This document shows, piece after piece, positions 49,212 to 57,278 of a DNA stretch of 64,000 nt (positions within the stretch are counted from its first letter, which is position 1; each line of letters opens with the position of its first letter). Source of the DNA: Streptomyces violascens (GTDB lineage Bacteria; Actinomycetota; Actinomycetes; Streptomycetales; Streptomycetaceae); NCBI RefSeq assembly GCF_014649955.1, contig NZ_BMUA01000005.1, forward strand, positions 62,001-126,000, written 5' to 3'. The notes beneath the pieces are model-generated. The model saw only the letters and a list, made by a program, of their open reading frames with translations, was not told where the DNA came from and did no database searches. The position numbers and the translations under genes are program-made.

Positions 49212-50290
49212 CGTTGCTTCCTTCCGAGTCTGCCGACTGCCGGGCGCAGCGGGACGTCGAGCGCGTCGTAGAGGCCGGGTTCCGCGGCCACCAGCCAGTC
49301 GATGGCGTTCACCAGACGGCCGACCGCGGTGGCGTTGCCGCCCGCGGACCGGTTCTCGCCCTCGTCGCTCGCCTCGACGGTGACCTCGATGCGCGGGCGC
49401 CCCTCGATGACGACCCGGTGCGCCCCGTCGCCGCCGTCGGGCGGGACCGGCCAGTCCGGGGCGCAGGAGGGGTGGATGCGGGTGACGTGCTCGATGACGA
49501 TGCGCGGTTCGCCCTCGACGATGCCCTGCACCTCGAACCGCACGGCACCCTGCGTGCCCGCCTCGAACGTGCCCATCGTGCGGGTGCTCACCGTGACGTC
49601 GAGCGCGCGCCGGTCCATGGTTTCGCGGATGTCGTCGAGATCGACGCCCAACGCCCTTGCCATGAGCCGCAGTTGACCGCCCCACACCATGGTGGGGATG
49701 GACGGTGCGAGCATCAGGGGCTCGTACTCCATCGGATGCCCCATGCCGATCAGATCGCGGACCGACTCCTCCTGGTCGTACGTGGAGTAGTCGAAGATCT
49801 CCTGGCAGCGGATCGCGTCCACGGTGCTGCCGAGCCCACTGATCAGCAGAGGCAGCACGTCGTTGCCCCAGCCCGGGTCGACGCCGGAGACGAACAGGGA
49901 CCCGCCGCCCTCCGCGACGGCGGCGAGCACCGGGTCCCGGAATTCCGGCGGGGCGCCGCGGTGGTCGTAGAGCGGATACAGCGCGGGGGTGACCACCACG
50001 GCGCCCGCCCGTATCGCGCGGGTGACGTCGGCCAGGGCCTCGTCGGGCCGGATGTCGCCGGACGCCGCGTACACGACGGCCCGTGGGTGCTCGGCGAGGA
50101 CGGCCTCGATGTCGTCGGTCGCGGCAACGCCCAACTGGCCGTCAAGTCCGGCGAGTTGAGCGGCGTCGCGGCCGGCCTTGGCCGGATCGTGGACCAGGAC
50201 GGCCGCGAGCTCCAGTGCCGGATGGGCCTCCACGGCACGTATCGCCGCACGGCCGACATTGCCGGTGCCCCAGACAACCGTGGAAATCAT
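49208..50290 (-). CDS. DapB-like NAD(P)-dependent dehydrogenase
   Basis: This 360-residue protein has an N-terminal Rossmann fold typical of dihydrodipicolinate reductase (VVWGTGNVGRAAIRAV, residues 5-20, then VVYAASGDIRPDEAL), and a C-terminal domain unlike that of DapB. It belongs to the 2,4-diaminopentanoate dehydrogenase-like group common in mycobacteria and related actinobacteria, often near lipid or steroid genes. ATG 50290 opens a two-gene operon with the CMD gene. The substrate is unknown; it is unlikely to be the lysine-pathway enzyme because it is too long and lacks the DapB C-terminal motif. Confidence 0.8.
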   Translation of the reverse strand: MISTVVWGTGNVGRAAIRAVEAHPALELAAVLVHDPAKAGRDAAQLAGLDGQLGVAATDDIEAVLAEHPRAVVYAASGDIRPDEALADVTRAIRAGAVVVTPALYPLYDHRGAPPEFRDPVLAAVAEGGGSLFVSGVDPGWGNDVLPLLISGLGSTVDAIRCQEIFDYSTYDQEESVRDLIGMGHPMEYEPLMLAPSIPTMVWGGQLRLMARALGVDLDDIRETMDRRALDVTVSTRTMGTFEAGTQGAVRFEVQGIVEGEPRIVIEHVTRIHPSCAPDWPVPPDGGDGAHRVVIEGRPRIEVTVEASDEGENRSAGGNATAVGRLVNAIDWLVAAEPGLYDALDVPLRPAVGRLGRKQR

Positions 50291-50374
50291 GCGCGGAGGG
50301 TAGCGAGACGGCCCTGAGGTTCCTAGTGCCGTGCCCGGAAAAGATGGGCGTGCCGGGAAAAGACGGGGCTGCCT

Positions 50375-51277
50375 CTACTGGCGTACGGTCCAGTGGTCGT
50401 CGGCGCCCGCCCGGATGAAGTTCAACTGCGGGCACAGGAAGTCCTGTCCGGACGGATTGTCTTCGGTCCAGGGCGAGTCGGACGGGCTCGCGGGCTTCCA
50501 CGTGCCGTTGTGGCGGAGCTCTATCGCGCTGCTGTCGAAGACGGTGTTGCGTGCCTCGGTGCAGTAGTAGCCCGAGCCGGTCGAGGGGTTCACGCTCGCG
50601 TATATCTCGAACATGTCCCAGCCGTGGGCGAGCCCGCTCTGGTCCTGACCGGACTGCCGATACAGCAACTCCCATCGCGCGGAACGGTAGTTGTAGAGGT
50701 ACGACGACCAGCTGTTGCCGGAGCCGGGGTCCCGCACCAGCTGGACGCTGTAGGCGAGTTCGTCTCCCGACGGCCGGGTGTACTTCGCCTTGAAGTCCGC
50801 GTCGACGGCGACCGTCTTGGCCGGACCGCCCGCCCCGCACCAGTCCCAGGCCCATATCTCGTTGCCGCTGTTCCAGTAGGCGGTGACCACCTCCATGCAG
50901 GAGTTCTGCGCCTTGGTGGTGGGTGCGTAGGTGAAGTTGTCGGCGTCGCTCACGTGATAGTTCGGGTCGACGGTGTGGGTCGCGGTGATGCCGTCGTGGG
51001 TGCCCGGCCGGGGGAACACTCCCCACCAATTGTGGGTGGGCTCGGCCTGGTTCGTACGGAACGTGGTGCCGCGCCCCTTCTTGAGGGCCGCTACGGCACG
51101 GTCCCTCGCCGGGTTGCGGTCCGGCGTTCGGGCCCCGGCCACCGTGCCGCGATGGGGGGCGCTCGGGGAGGGGGCGGTTGCGGGGTGCGCGGGGGCGGGG
51201 TGGGCGCTCTGCGTCGAGGCGAGCCCTGCGGCGGCGGTGAGCAGGGCTGCGGCCAGGGCGGTTCTGTGTCGTCTCAT
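50375..51277 (-). CDS. Secreted protein of unknown function
   Basis: This 300-residue protein has a signal peptide at residues 1-28 (ALAAALLTAAAGLASTQSA) and a Pro/Ala/Ser-rich stretch to about residue 60. The mature domain is rich in Trp, Tyr, Asn and Gly (THNWWGVFPRPGTHDG, WAWDWCGAGGP, WSSYLYNYRSARWELLYRQS, WDMFEIYASVNPSTG), the look of an extracellular beta-sandwich such as a carbohydrate-binding or neprosin-like fold; four cysteines could form two disulfides. I do not recognise a named family. ATG 51277 follows GGAGGAG. An inverted repeat (51397-51414) lies 120 bases upstream of the start and may be its promoter region. Confidence 0.7.
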   Translation of the reverse strand: MRRHRTALAAALLTAAAGLASTQSAHPAPAHPATAPSPSAPHRGTVAGARTPDRNPARDRAVAALKKGRGTTFRTNQAEPTHNWWGVFPRPGTHDGITATHTVDPNYHVSDADNFTYAPTTKAQNSCMEVVTAYWNSGNEIWAWDWCGAGGPAKTVAVDADFKAKYTRPSGDELAYSVQLVRDPGSGNSWSSYLYNYRSARWELLYRQSGQDQSGLAHGWDMFEIYASVNPSTGSGYYCTEARNTVFDSSAIELRHNGTWKPASPSDSPWTEDNPSGQDFLCPQLNFIRAGADDHWTVRQ

Positions 51278-51396
51278 GGTGGCTCCTCCAGGACCGTGCG
51301 TCATGGGATGTGACGAGGGTGGGGGGTGGAGCACGGCTCCCGGCCGCTTGGGTGGGGCGGCGTGGAGCCGGATGAGCGACTAGTAATGTCCATGTC

Positions 51397-51414
51397 ATTG
51401 ACAGGAGTGTCAAT
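51397..51414. promoter_or_regulatory. Perfect inverted repeat upstream of the secreted-protein gene
   Basis: ATTGACA-GGAG-TGTCAAT is a 7-4-7 palindrome. Each arm contains TTGACA, so on either strand it offers a -35 box. On the minus strand, toward the secreted-protein gene, a poor -10 follows. It may be an operator. Confidence 0.4.
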
Positions 51415-51487
51415 AGCCACCGAACGTCACCGGAATCCCAGGGGGTGCTTTTCGGCCGGGAGTTGATGCGGCCGGCGCTTGACGCGT

Positions 51488-52294
51488 TCAGTGCTTCCTG
51501 TGCTGCGGCTCCGGTGGGCGCGCGGGGGTGGTGCGGATGTCGGTGAGGTGGGCGAAGACGACGAGGTTGCTCTCGTACCCCGTCTTCGCGTTGAACCGGC
51601 CGGCGCAGGTGATCAGGCGCAGCTCGGGGCGGCCTGTCGGGCCGTACACCTCCTTGTCGGGGAAGCGTGCCTTCGCGTACGTCTTGATGCGGTCCACCGT
51701 GTACACGGCGATCTTGCCGTCGGCGCGGCGGACCTCGATCAGCCGACCCGGGTGCAGCATTTTGAGGCCGGCTAAGACGGCGGCTCCGACCCTGGTGTCG
51801 AGGTGTCCTACAGCGACGGCAGTGCCCAACTCGCCGGGCGACGGGCCGCCTTGATACCAGCCGGCCACCTTCGGGTTGTCCACGGGCGGGGTGGTGAGAT
51901 GCCGCTGAGCGTCGAGGCCCAGGGCGACGACCGGCGCCTTGATTCCGAGGTACGGAATCGCAAGCGAGACCGCCGGGGAGGGCGGCAGCGGATGCGGCGA
52001 CGCCACCGGAGGCGGGGTCACCGGAGGCGGGGTCACCGGATGCTGGACTACCGGCTGCGGGGCCACCGCGCGGGGGGACGCCGGGCGCGGGGATGCCGGG
52101 CCCCGGCTGTCGCCCGCCGGGTCGGCCGCCGCCTTGGCGAACCGCGGCCCGTCGCCGGCGGGCGGGGCCGGCTCGCCGTGGTGGGCCACCCAGACGCCGC
52201 CCACCACCAGGGACAGGGCCAGGGCCGCCGTCCTCGTCAGGCGGTAGGCGCGCGTCCGGTGCCGGGCGATGGGGGCGTGTCTACGCTGAGCCAT
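51488..52294 (-). CDS. Class F-type sortase
   Basis: This 268-residue protein has a short N-terminal membrane helix (about 21-37, ALALSLVVGGVWVAH), a Pro-rich stalk with VTPPPVTPPPVASP, and a sortase domain in the C-terminal 150 residues: IPYLGIKAPVVALGL, the catalytic histidine in VAVGHLDTR and the cysteine in LRLITCAGRF. The arginine that completes the triad is expected near the end (YESNLVVFAHL, where the usual arginine position is Asn), so the third residue needs checking. ATG 52294 overlaps the end of the preceding gene by 14 bases. The adjacent gene product ends in a possible sorting signal and is the obvious substrate. Confidence 0.85.
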   Translation of the reverse strand: MAQRRHAPIARHRTRAYRLTRTAALALSLVVGGVWVAHHGEPAPPAGDGPRFAKAAADPAGDSRGPASPRPASPRAVAPQPVVQHPVTPPPVTPPPVASPHPLPPSPAVSLAIPYLGIKAPVVALGLDAQRHLTTPPVDNPKVAGWYQGGPSPGELGTAVAVGHLDTRVGAAVLAGLKMLHPGRLIEVRRADGKIAVYTVDRIKTYAKARFPDKEVYGPTGRPELRLITCAGRFNAKTGYESNLVVFAHLTDIRTTPARPPEPQHRKH

Positions 52295-52877
52295 CGGAAC
52301 GGCGGCGGCGGAGTCGGCGGACATAGAGCACACCGGCGACCGAGACCAGTCCCAGGCCTGCCGCGGCTCCCGCCTGCGGAACGCCCGACGTCTCGGCGAG
52401 ACCGCCGCCGCCCGCGGGCACCCCGCCGAGCGGCGCGCCGATCCTGGGGGAGCCCGGCGTGCAGTCGACCGTGAAGACCTTCTGCTTGCTCGCTCCGTTG
52501 CCGCCGGCGATGTTCCAGACGAGCTTGTACTGCCCGTCGGGCAGTGTCAGCGGCGTGGTGTACCCGGTGCCGCCCGCGAGTCTCAGGGTGCCGGTGAGGG
52601 TGGCACCGCCGGCCCTTGCCGGCTGGGGGCTGATGTTCCAGGTGACGCCCTGGACGGTGTCGAAGTTGAAGCCGTCCAGGTAGAAGCCGCAGACCCTCGG
52701 GTTGTTGCTCGGGTCGGTGAAGAGCGTCCCCATCGCGTGGATCTTCACGTCACCGTTGTCGCCGGGGGCGGCGAAAGCAGCCGATGTGCCGGCCAGGGCG
52801 GTTCCCGCGAGGGTGAGTGCCGCGACGGCGGCGGCCCGCGTACGCGGGTGGGTGAAGCCATGGAGTGCTGCAGGCAT
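52281..52877 (-). CDS. Secreted protein with candidate cell-wall sorting signal
   Basis: This 198-residue protein has a signal peptide (residues 1-37, ending SAAFAA) and a mature beta-rich domain (FDTVQGVTWNISPQPARAGG, LPDGQYKLVWNIAGG). The C-terminus has the layout of a sorting signal: LAETSG (160-165), a hydrophobic segment AAAGLGLVSVAGVLYV and a basic tail RRLRRRR. The motif resembles LAxTG but has serine where threonine-glycine would place glycine directly. ATG 52877 follows GAGGAAC. Its stop lies within the sortase start, so the two are expressed together, strongly suggesting enzyme and substrate. Confidence 0.75.
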   Translation of the reverse strand: MPAALHGFTHPRTRAAAVAALTLAGTALAGTSAAFAAPGDNGDVKIHAMGTLFTDPSNNPRVCGFYLDGFNFDTVQGVTWNISPQPARAGGATLTGTLRLAGGTGYTTPLTLPDGQYKLVWNIAGGNGASKQKVFTVDCTPGSPRIGAPLGGVPAGGGGLAETSGVPQAGAAAGLGLVSVAGVLYVRRLRRRRSDGSA

Positions 52878-53263
52878 GCGCAGTTCCTCTGATCGGGATG
52901 ATTGTCATACAAATCGGTGCTCTGTCTGATTCCTTCTCATGCCCACGCGGTACTGCGGCCGCGCCGCGCCGCGTGACCAGCCGGAAATCACCCGTCCGCC
53001 CCAATGCGACAGGCCGCGGGGCGCACGGGGCGGACCCCGGCGCACGACCCGAGCGTGCGCCGCCGTACTCCCATCCCCGTCCGGTCGGCGAGAAATGCCC
53101 TGATGATGCGCTTGGGGCGACGAAATACTGGGCGGTGATTTCGCGGGGCGGGTCCAGCGGTGCCACCGTTCGGCCCGGCTTCCCCGCGCCCATGCGGTCC
53201 TGAGTGGCCGGCCCACGGGGTGTGGCCCGCTCGGACCACCGACGAGAAAGAGGAGTTGCTCCT

Positions 53264-53644
53264 ATGCGTCGTATCCACTCGTTCGCCGTCGCCTCCGTGG
53301 CGCTGGCCGCCGCGCTGGGCGTCGTACCCACCGCGACCGCGGCCCCCGCGGCGCCCGCACGGGCGGCGGCCTACAACTGCTCCCCCGGATACTTCTGCAT
53401 CTACAGCGACTGGAACGGTTCGGGAACCCGTTGTCAGTGGTCGCAGTCCAGCCTGGCCAACACGGCGGACAACTGCTCCTTCATCCAGAGGGGCCAGAAC
53501 GTGCGCTCCGTATGGAACAAGACAGGGCACCGCGTCCAGTACTACACGCAGACCAACTACCACGCGCGCGTCGGATCCACCCAGGCCGGCCAGGGCGGCA
53601 ACCTCCAGGGCAACTACCAGATCCGCTCCTTCAAGCCCCAGTAG
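53264..53644 (+). CDS. Secreted peptidase-inhibitor-like protein (family I36 type)
   Basis: This 126-residue protein has a signal peptide (residues 1-27, VASVALAAALGVVPTATA) and a small beta domain with YNCSPGYFCIYSDWNGSGTR, CQWSQSS and NTADNCSF, giving four cysteines, and a C-terminal QGNYQIRSFKP. This is the beta/gamma-crystallin-like fold of the I36 metalloprotease-inhibitor family frequent in Streptomyces. ATG 53264 follows AGAGGAG. It is monocistronic, ending at a strong hairpin at 53702-53733. Its target protease is unknown. Confidence 0.85.
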   Translation: MRRIHSFAVASVALAAALGVVPTATAAPAAPARAAAYNCSPGYFCIYSDWNGSGTRCQWSQSSLANTADNCSFIQRGQNVRSVWNKTGHRVQYYTQTNYHARVGSTQAGQGGNLQGNYQIRSFKPQ

Positions 53645-53701
53645 AACCATCCGGGCCATCGGTTGACGCGGAGGCGCATCCCGCGCCCAGCACATGAAGA
53701 A

Positions 53702-53733
53702 GCGGCGCTGTGCTCTGCGAAGCACAGCGCCGC
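53702..53733. terminator. Strong bidirectional hairpin terminator
   Basis: A 13-base stem (53702-53714 and 53721-53733; arm GCGGCGCTGTGCT) closes around a six-base loop and ends in CTT. It separates the inhibitor-like gene from the convergent secreted-protein gene. Confidence 0.85.
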
Positions 53734-53754
53734 CGCTTGAACCAGCTGCGGTTC

Positions 53755-54198
53755 TCAGCACTCGGAGTGCTGGACGACCCTCGCGATGGCGTGATAGACG
53801 CTGGGTTCGAAGGTGCCCTGCACCGTGTAGGTGTGGTGCTTGCTCGGCCACATGGTGGGGCTGTCGTAGGTCCCGGTGGTGTACAACGTCTGGCCCGACC
53901 CGTTGTTCAGCTTGAACCGCGAGTGCCAGATGTCCCCGCTCAAGGTGCGGGTCGTCCAGGTCGTGGCGTTGAACGTGAGTTTGCCGTCGGAGTAGAGCTG
54001 GAGGTGCCCGCCCGTCTGATGGCAGTCACCGACCCTCAGGTCGTCCCAGGTGAACCACTTGTAGTCGGCCGCCACTCCTGAACGGACCGAGCTCCCACGG
54101 GAATCGGCCGAAGCGGTCGCGGGATTGAGGACGAGGACGGTGGCACCGATGGCAGCCGCGGACACGAGGACTCTGCTCGCCCGCCGCAGAACGTTCAT
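53755..54198 (-). CDS. Small secreted protein (DUF6294-like)
   Basis: This 147-residue secreted protein has a signal peptide (residues 1-32, VSAAAIGATVLVLNPATASA) and one beta-rich domain, with KWFTWDDLRVGDCHQTGG, LQLYSDGKLTFNATTWT and a C-terminal YHAIARVVQHSEC. Two cysteines could form a disulfide. I recall a Streptomyces domain of this kind (DUF6294) with no known function. ATG 54198 follows AAGGGAG. It belongs to a run of small exported proteins in 50-55 kb and is not linked to a recognised enzyme. Confidence 0.7.
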   Translation of the reverse strand: MNVLRRASRVLVSAAAIGATVLVLNPATASADSRGSSVRSGVAADYKWFTWDDLRVGDCHQTGGHLQLYSDGKLTFNATTWTTRTLSGDIWHSRFKLNNGSGQTLYTTGTYDSPTMWPSKHHTYTVQGTFEPSVYHAIARVVQHSEC

Positions 54199-54259
54199 GG
54201 AGGAACTCCCTTGCTGTGAAGGTGATTCGGAGTGCTTGGCCGCCTGACCGGACATTGGG

Positions 54260-54661
54260 CTAGCCGGAACCGAATCCCACGCTGCGGGCGGGCAGGGGCG
54301 GCGGCCCGGTCTCGTCCCATGTCCCTCCGACGCCCACGATCGCGAGGAGCTGCTGGCACCCGGTGTCCGCGTAGACGAACGCGGTCGCGTCGGTGTCGTT
54401 GCCCGCGTGGGCCGCACCGCCGGGCAGCTGCAGGCACACGTCGTTCGGCGGATTGAACAGCGCGTCGAGTGTCCCGGTGTCGAATCGGGTGTACGGGAAC
54501 TGTCCGTCGGCCGCCTGGGCGTTCGACGCCAGCAGGGCGATCAGGAGAAGAGCCCCGCCAACCACCGTTCCCAGCCGCCGAATTGGGGCTGTGCGCCGTT
54601 TGGGCGTCACTTTCCGCGTTGCTTTCCGCAGGATTCCTTGTGGCGTAACTCGCCAGTGCAT
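54260..54661 (-). CDS. Small secreted protein, paralog of the gene at 54893
   Basis: This 133-residue protein has a long arginine-rich N-terminus (residues 1-29), a membrane or signal segment (LGTVVGGALLLIALLASNAQA) and a short exported domain, DGQFPYTRFDTGTLDALFNP followed by PNDVCLQL. It matches the divergent protein at 54893 in the YxRxDTG...NPPxxxC framework and in a second cysteine about 35 residues later. ATG 54661 is chosen with AGAGGGG upstream. The two genes point away from each other over 230 bases and may share a regulatory region. No known family is recognised. Confidence 0.65.
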   Translation of the reverse strand: MHWRVTPQGILRKATRKVTPKRRTAPIRRLGTVVGGALLLIALLASNAQAADGQFPYTRFDTGTLDALFNPPNDVCLQLPGGAAHAGNDTDATAFVYADTGCQQLLAIVGVGGTWDETGPPPLPARSVGFGSG

Positions 54662-54892
54662 AGGCACCCCCCTCTGGGTCCCTCGATGGTTCCGCAGGAA
54701 AAATGCCGCTGACAACCGCTCGAATGGGCGTGTACCGGCCTTCCGGGCGCCCGCCCGCGCCCGTGCGGGGAGGGTGTGCGCTGCGCCGTCCGGGTGAAGG
54801 CGAGTGTGAGTCCTTTCCGTTCCCATGCCCGGGAAGCAGGCTCAAATGGCCCAGCTACAGGGAGAGTTGGTCGAGGGAGGGAGGGGCCGCAG

Positions 54893-55312
54893 ATGCAAGT
54901 ACGCAGTCGCGCAATCGGTCGTGTAGACAGCCGTGTATCCAGTGGTGGACCCATTCGTGTACTCAGGCGGGTGTTTACGAGTAAGAGGGTGACCAGGTCG
55001 GTTCTGGTCGCGGGTGCGGCGATGTCGCTGTTCACGGCGATGGCCGGGCTCTGCACCGATGCCCAGGCCGCCACCGGAAGCTTCAGCTATCAGCGTGCGG
55101 ACACCGGGGGATTCACCACCATCGACAATCCGCCCGACCATTTCTGCTTCATCCTCAGCGGCGAGGCACTGAGTGTCCACAACGGTACGAACAGCACTGC
55201 CATTCTGTACGAGGACGCGGAATGCGATCCGAATCAATTCCTCGATGCGGCACAGCCGGGGCAGACCCTCAGCTTCGGCGTACGGCTGCCGCTGAGCGTG
55301 CGGTTCGGTTGA
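54893..55312 (+). CDS. Small secreted protein, paralog of the gene at 54260
   Basis: This 139-residue protein has ATG 54893 preceded by GGGAGGGG. Basic residues 1-36 precede a signal segment (SVLVAGAAMSLFTAMAGL, cleaved near AQAA), then GSFSYQRADTGGFTTIDNPP, DHFCFILSG and later EDAECDPNQF. The two cysteines and the YxRADTG, NPPD and C positions correspond to those of the divergent neighbour, showing a shared ancestor. The long basic N-terminus before the hydrophobic segment is present in both and is unusual for Streptomyces secretory signals. Function unknown; the pair may form a complex or act as small surface proteins. Confidence 0.65.
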   Translation: MQVRSRAIGRVDSRVSSGGPIRVLRRVFTSKRVTRSVLVAGAAMSLFTAMAGLCTDAQAATGSFSYQRADTGGFTTIDNPPDHFCFILSGEALSVHNGTNSTAILYEDAECDPNQFLDAAQPGQTLSFGVRLPLSVRFG

Positions 55313-55450
55313 CCGCGGGGGCCGGGGTCGAGGGGGTGCGAAGCTGTCACGTCCAAGGGCGGGACGGCTTGTGCGCCGCGTTCGTACAATTCGAGTCCGA
55401 ACGATGTCTTCGAACCATGCCGCCCCCGCGGCGTCGAAGGGGTGTGGCCC

Positions 55451-56032
55451 GTGCCCGGCCGGCGATCCATCACCGAAGCAGAGCAGCTGGCGCAGGCGAA
55501 GCTCGGCGGTGCGCCGATCCGCCATGACCAGATGGCCGTGGTGGCCAACATCTACCGAGCGGCCTCGGCGGTGCGCCAGCATCTGGAGAACTCCGTGCTG
55601 CGCGGCTGCGATCTGACGTGGACCGCGTTCGTCGTGCTCTGGGTGGTGTGGATCTGGGGCGAGTCGGAGACCCGGCACGTCGCGGAGGAGGCGGGCATCT
55701 CCAAGGGCACGCTCACCGGGGTCGCCCGCACGCTGGAGGCGCGGGGCCTGGTGAAACGGGCCGGCCACCCGACCGACGGCAGGCTCGTGCTGCTGAGCCT
55801 CACCGGTGAGGGGGAGGCGTTGATGCAGGGCCTGTTCCCGCGCTTCAACGAGGAAGAGGCCTTTGTCACCGGGCAGTTGGACGATGCGGAGTGCCGCAGG
55901 GTCGCGGACGGGCTGCGGCGGGTTGTGCTTCAGGTCGAGGAGCAGGGGGAGGGGCGGAGGCGCGAGCTCCTGGGCGGGGCGGATCCGGCGCCGCGGCGCA
56001 GCGGGCGGCGCGCTAGGGGGCAGGGGGCCTGA
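55451..56032 (+). CDS. MarR family transcriptional regulator
   Basis: This is a 193-residue regulator. The winged helix is at about residues 65-135 (ETRHVAEEAGISKGTLTGVARTLEARGLV, wing DGRLVLLSLT). GTG 55451 has GAAGGGG eight bases upstream; GTG 55442 would add three residues. The C-terminal 30 residues are charged and low-complexity. It lies between a secreted-protein gene and a repeat-rich interval, with no divergent partner, so its target cannot be told. Its stop is followed by a Streptomyces dispersed repeat block. Confidence 0.88.
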   Translation: MPGRRSITEAEQLAQAKLGGAPIRHDQMAVVANIYRAASAVRQHLENSVLRGCDLTWTAFVVLWVVWIWGESETRHVAEEAGISKGTLTGVARTLEARGLVKRAGHPTDGRLVLLSLTGEGEALMQGLFPRFNEEEAFVTGQLDDAECRRVADGLRRVVLQVEEQGEGRRRELLGGADPAPRRSGRRARGQGA

Positions 56033-56049
56033 GCGACTCGGGCCGCCGG

Positions 56050-56370
56050 AGTAGGGGGTGCCGGGGCTCCGCCCCGACCCCGTCGGCCCCCCACCCCATC
56101 CCTTCCCGCAACCCTCCGGGGCTGGCGTGTTGGGCGGTCATTCGGCTGCGGACCGTGCGGGGCTGGTCGCGCAGTTCCCCGCGCCCCCAGCGGCGCTGGA
56201 CTTGGCAGGGCTTCCATGCGGGCATACCCAGCCCACTCCTAGCCTGTCCGGCGTTTGAGGACGAGCGCCGTTCGGGCGCGAACGGGGGTCCGGGGCGGAG
56301 CCTCCGAGAGGGGTGCAGGGGACGGAGTCCCCGCAGGGGGCTGGGGCGCAGCGCCAGGAGCCGAACCACC
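56050..56370. repeat. Streptomyces dispersed intergenic repeat block
   Basis: This 320-base convergent interval is made of phrases I know from many Streptomyces intergenic regions: GGGGCTCCGCCCCG, TGGTCGCGCAGTTCCCCGCG, TAGCCTGTCCGGCGTTTGAG and a nearby GACGAGCGCCGTTCGGGCGC hairpin. Several short GC-rich hairpins are present and may terminate transcription from both flanking genes. No gene is visible in either strand. Confidence 0.7.
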
Positions 56371-56412
56371 CCACCCCTTGCACGGGCGGGCGGATGGGCA
56401 GGCTCCTCGGGG

Positions 56413-57153
56413 TCAAACCTCCGTCACGCGGGCCGCCGCCCGCACGAACGCCCCGAACACCCCCCGCTGCGCCGCATCCCCTCGCGCCGTATCCTCCGGA
56501 TGCCACTGCACCGCGACGAACCAACCCCGGTGGGCCGGGAGTTCAAGCCCCTCCACCGTGTCGTCGGCCGCACGCGCGGTGACCGTCAGGCCCATGCCGA
56601 GACGGTCGACCCGCTGGTGGTGATAGCAGGACGCGGTCACCTTCGTCGCGCCCGCCGCCCGCGCGAGAAGTGTGCCGGGCCGGACGGCCACCCGGTGCAC
56701 GTAGTGCCGGTGGGAGCCCGCAGCCCCGCCCATGTCCTGGTCCAGCGTGCCGCCCAGCGCGACGTTGACGACCTGTAGACCCCGGCAGACCGCAAGGAGC
56801 GGAAGACCCAACTCCAGTGCCCGGTACGTCACTTCGAGGTCGAAGCCGTCCTGCTCGGCATCGATGTCGTACCCACCGGCATGGGGCTCGGCGGCGTACC
56901 GTACCGGGGCGATGTCTCCACCCCCGGGCAGCAGGACGCCGTCGAAGCGGGCGAGCCGGGCGCCCACCTCGGCCGGATCCGCCCGGCCGCCCGGCGCGTG
57001 AGGATGCAGGGTGACCGGCTCGCCGCCCGCCCGCCACACCGCCTCGATCAGCGCACGGGCGTTGACCTCGGCCGCGTACCGCAGCGCCGACGTGGAGGCC
57101 GCGAAGCGAGCCGGGACCGCGACCAGCGGGCGGCGCGCGGCGATGCGGCTCAC
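56413..57153 (-). CDS. Gamma-glutamyl-gamma-aminobutyrate hydrolase-like (PuuD-type) amidotransferase
   Basis: This is a 246-residue enzyme of the class I glutamine amidotransferase fold. All catalytic elements are intact: the nucleophile in LLAVCRGLQVVN, then HYVHRVAV, and the His-Glu pair in VAVQWHPEDT. GVLLPGGGDIAPVRY is characteristic of PuuD-like hydrolases, which release GABA from gamma-glutamyl-GABA in polyamine breakdown; members in actinobacteria may also act on other gamma-glutamyl amines. GTG 57153 is the best start with GGGCGGAA upstream, though the ribosome site is weak. It lies downstream of the permease gene and may share its transcript with the hpa-type genes. Confidence 0.8.
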   Translation of the reverse strand: MSRIAARRPLVAVPARFAASTSALRYAAEVNARALIEAVWRAGGEPVTLHPHAPGGRADPAEVGARLARFDGVLLPGGGDIAPVRYAAEPHAGGYDIDAEQDGFDLEVTYRALELGLPLLAVCRGLQVVNVALGGTLDQDMGGAAGSHRHYVHRVAVRPGTLLARAAGATKVTASCYHHQRVDRLGMGLTVTARAADDTVEGLELPAHRGWFVAVQWHPEDTARGDAAQRGVFGAFVRAAARVTEV

Positions 57154-57278
57154 GGCGTTCCGCCCCGGACAGACAGGACCGGCAACGCGGCCCCCGGTCG
57201 CCCGGCGAAGCTCATCGCATTCCACCCCCGGATCGTCGGCCGGGCCGAAAACCGCGCCCCCCGGCCGCACCACAGCAT

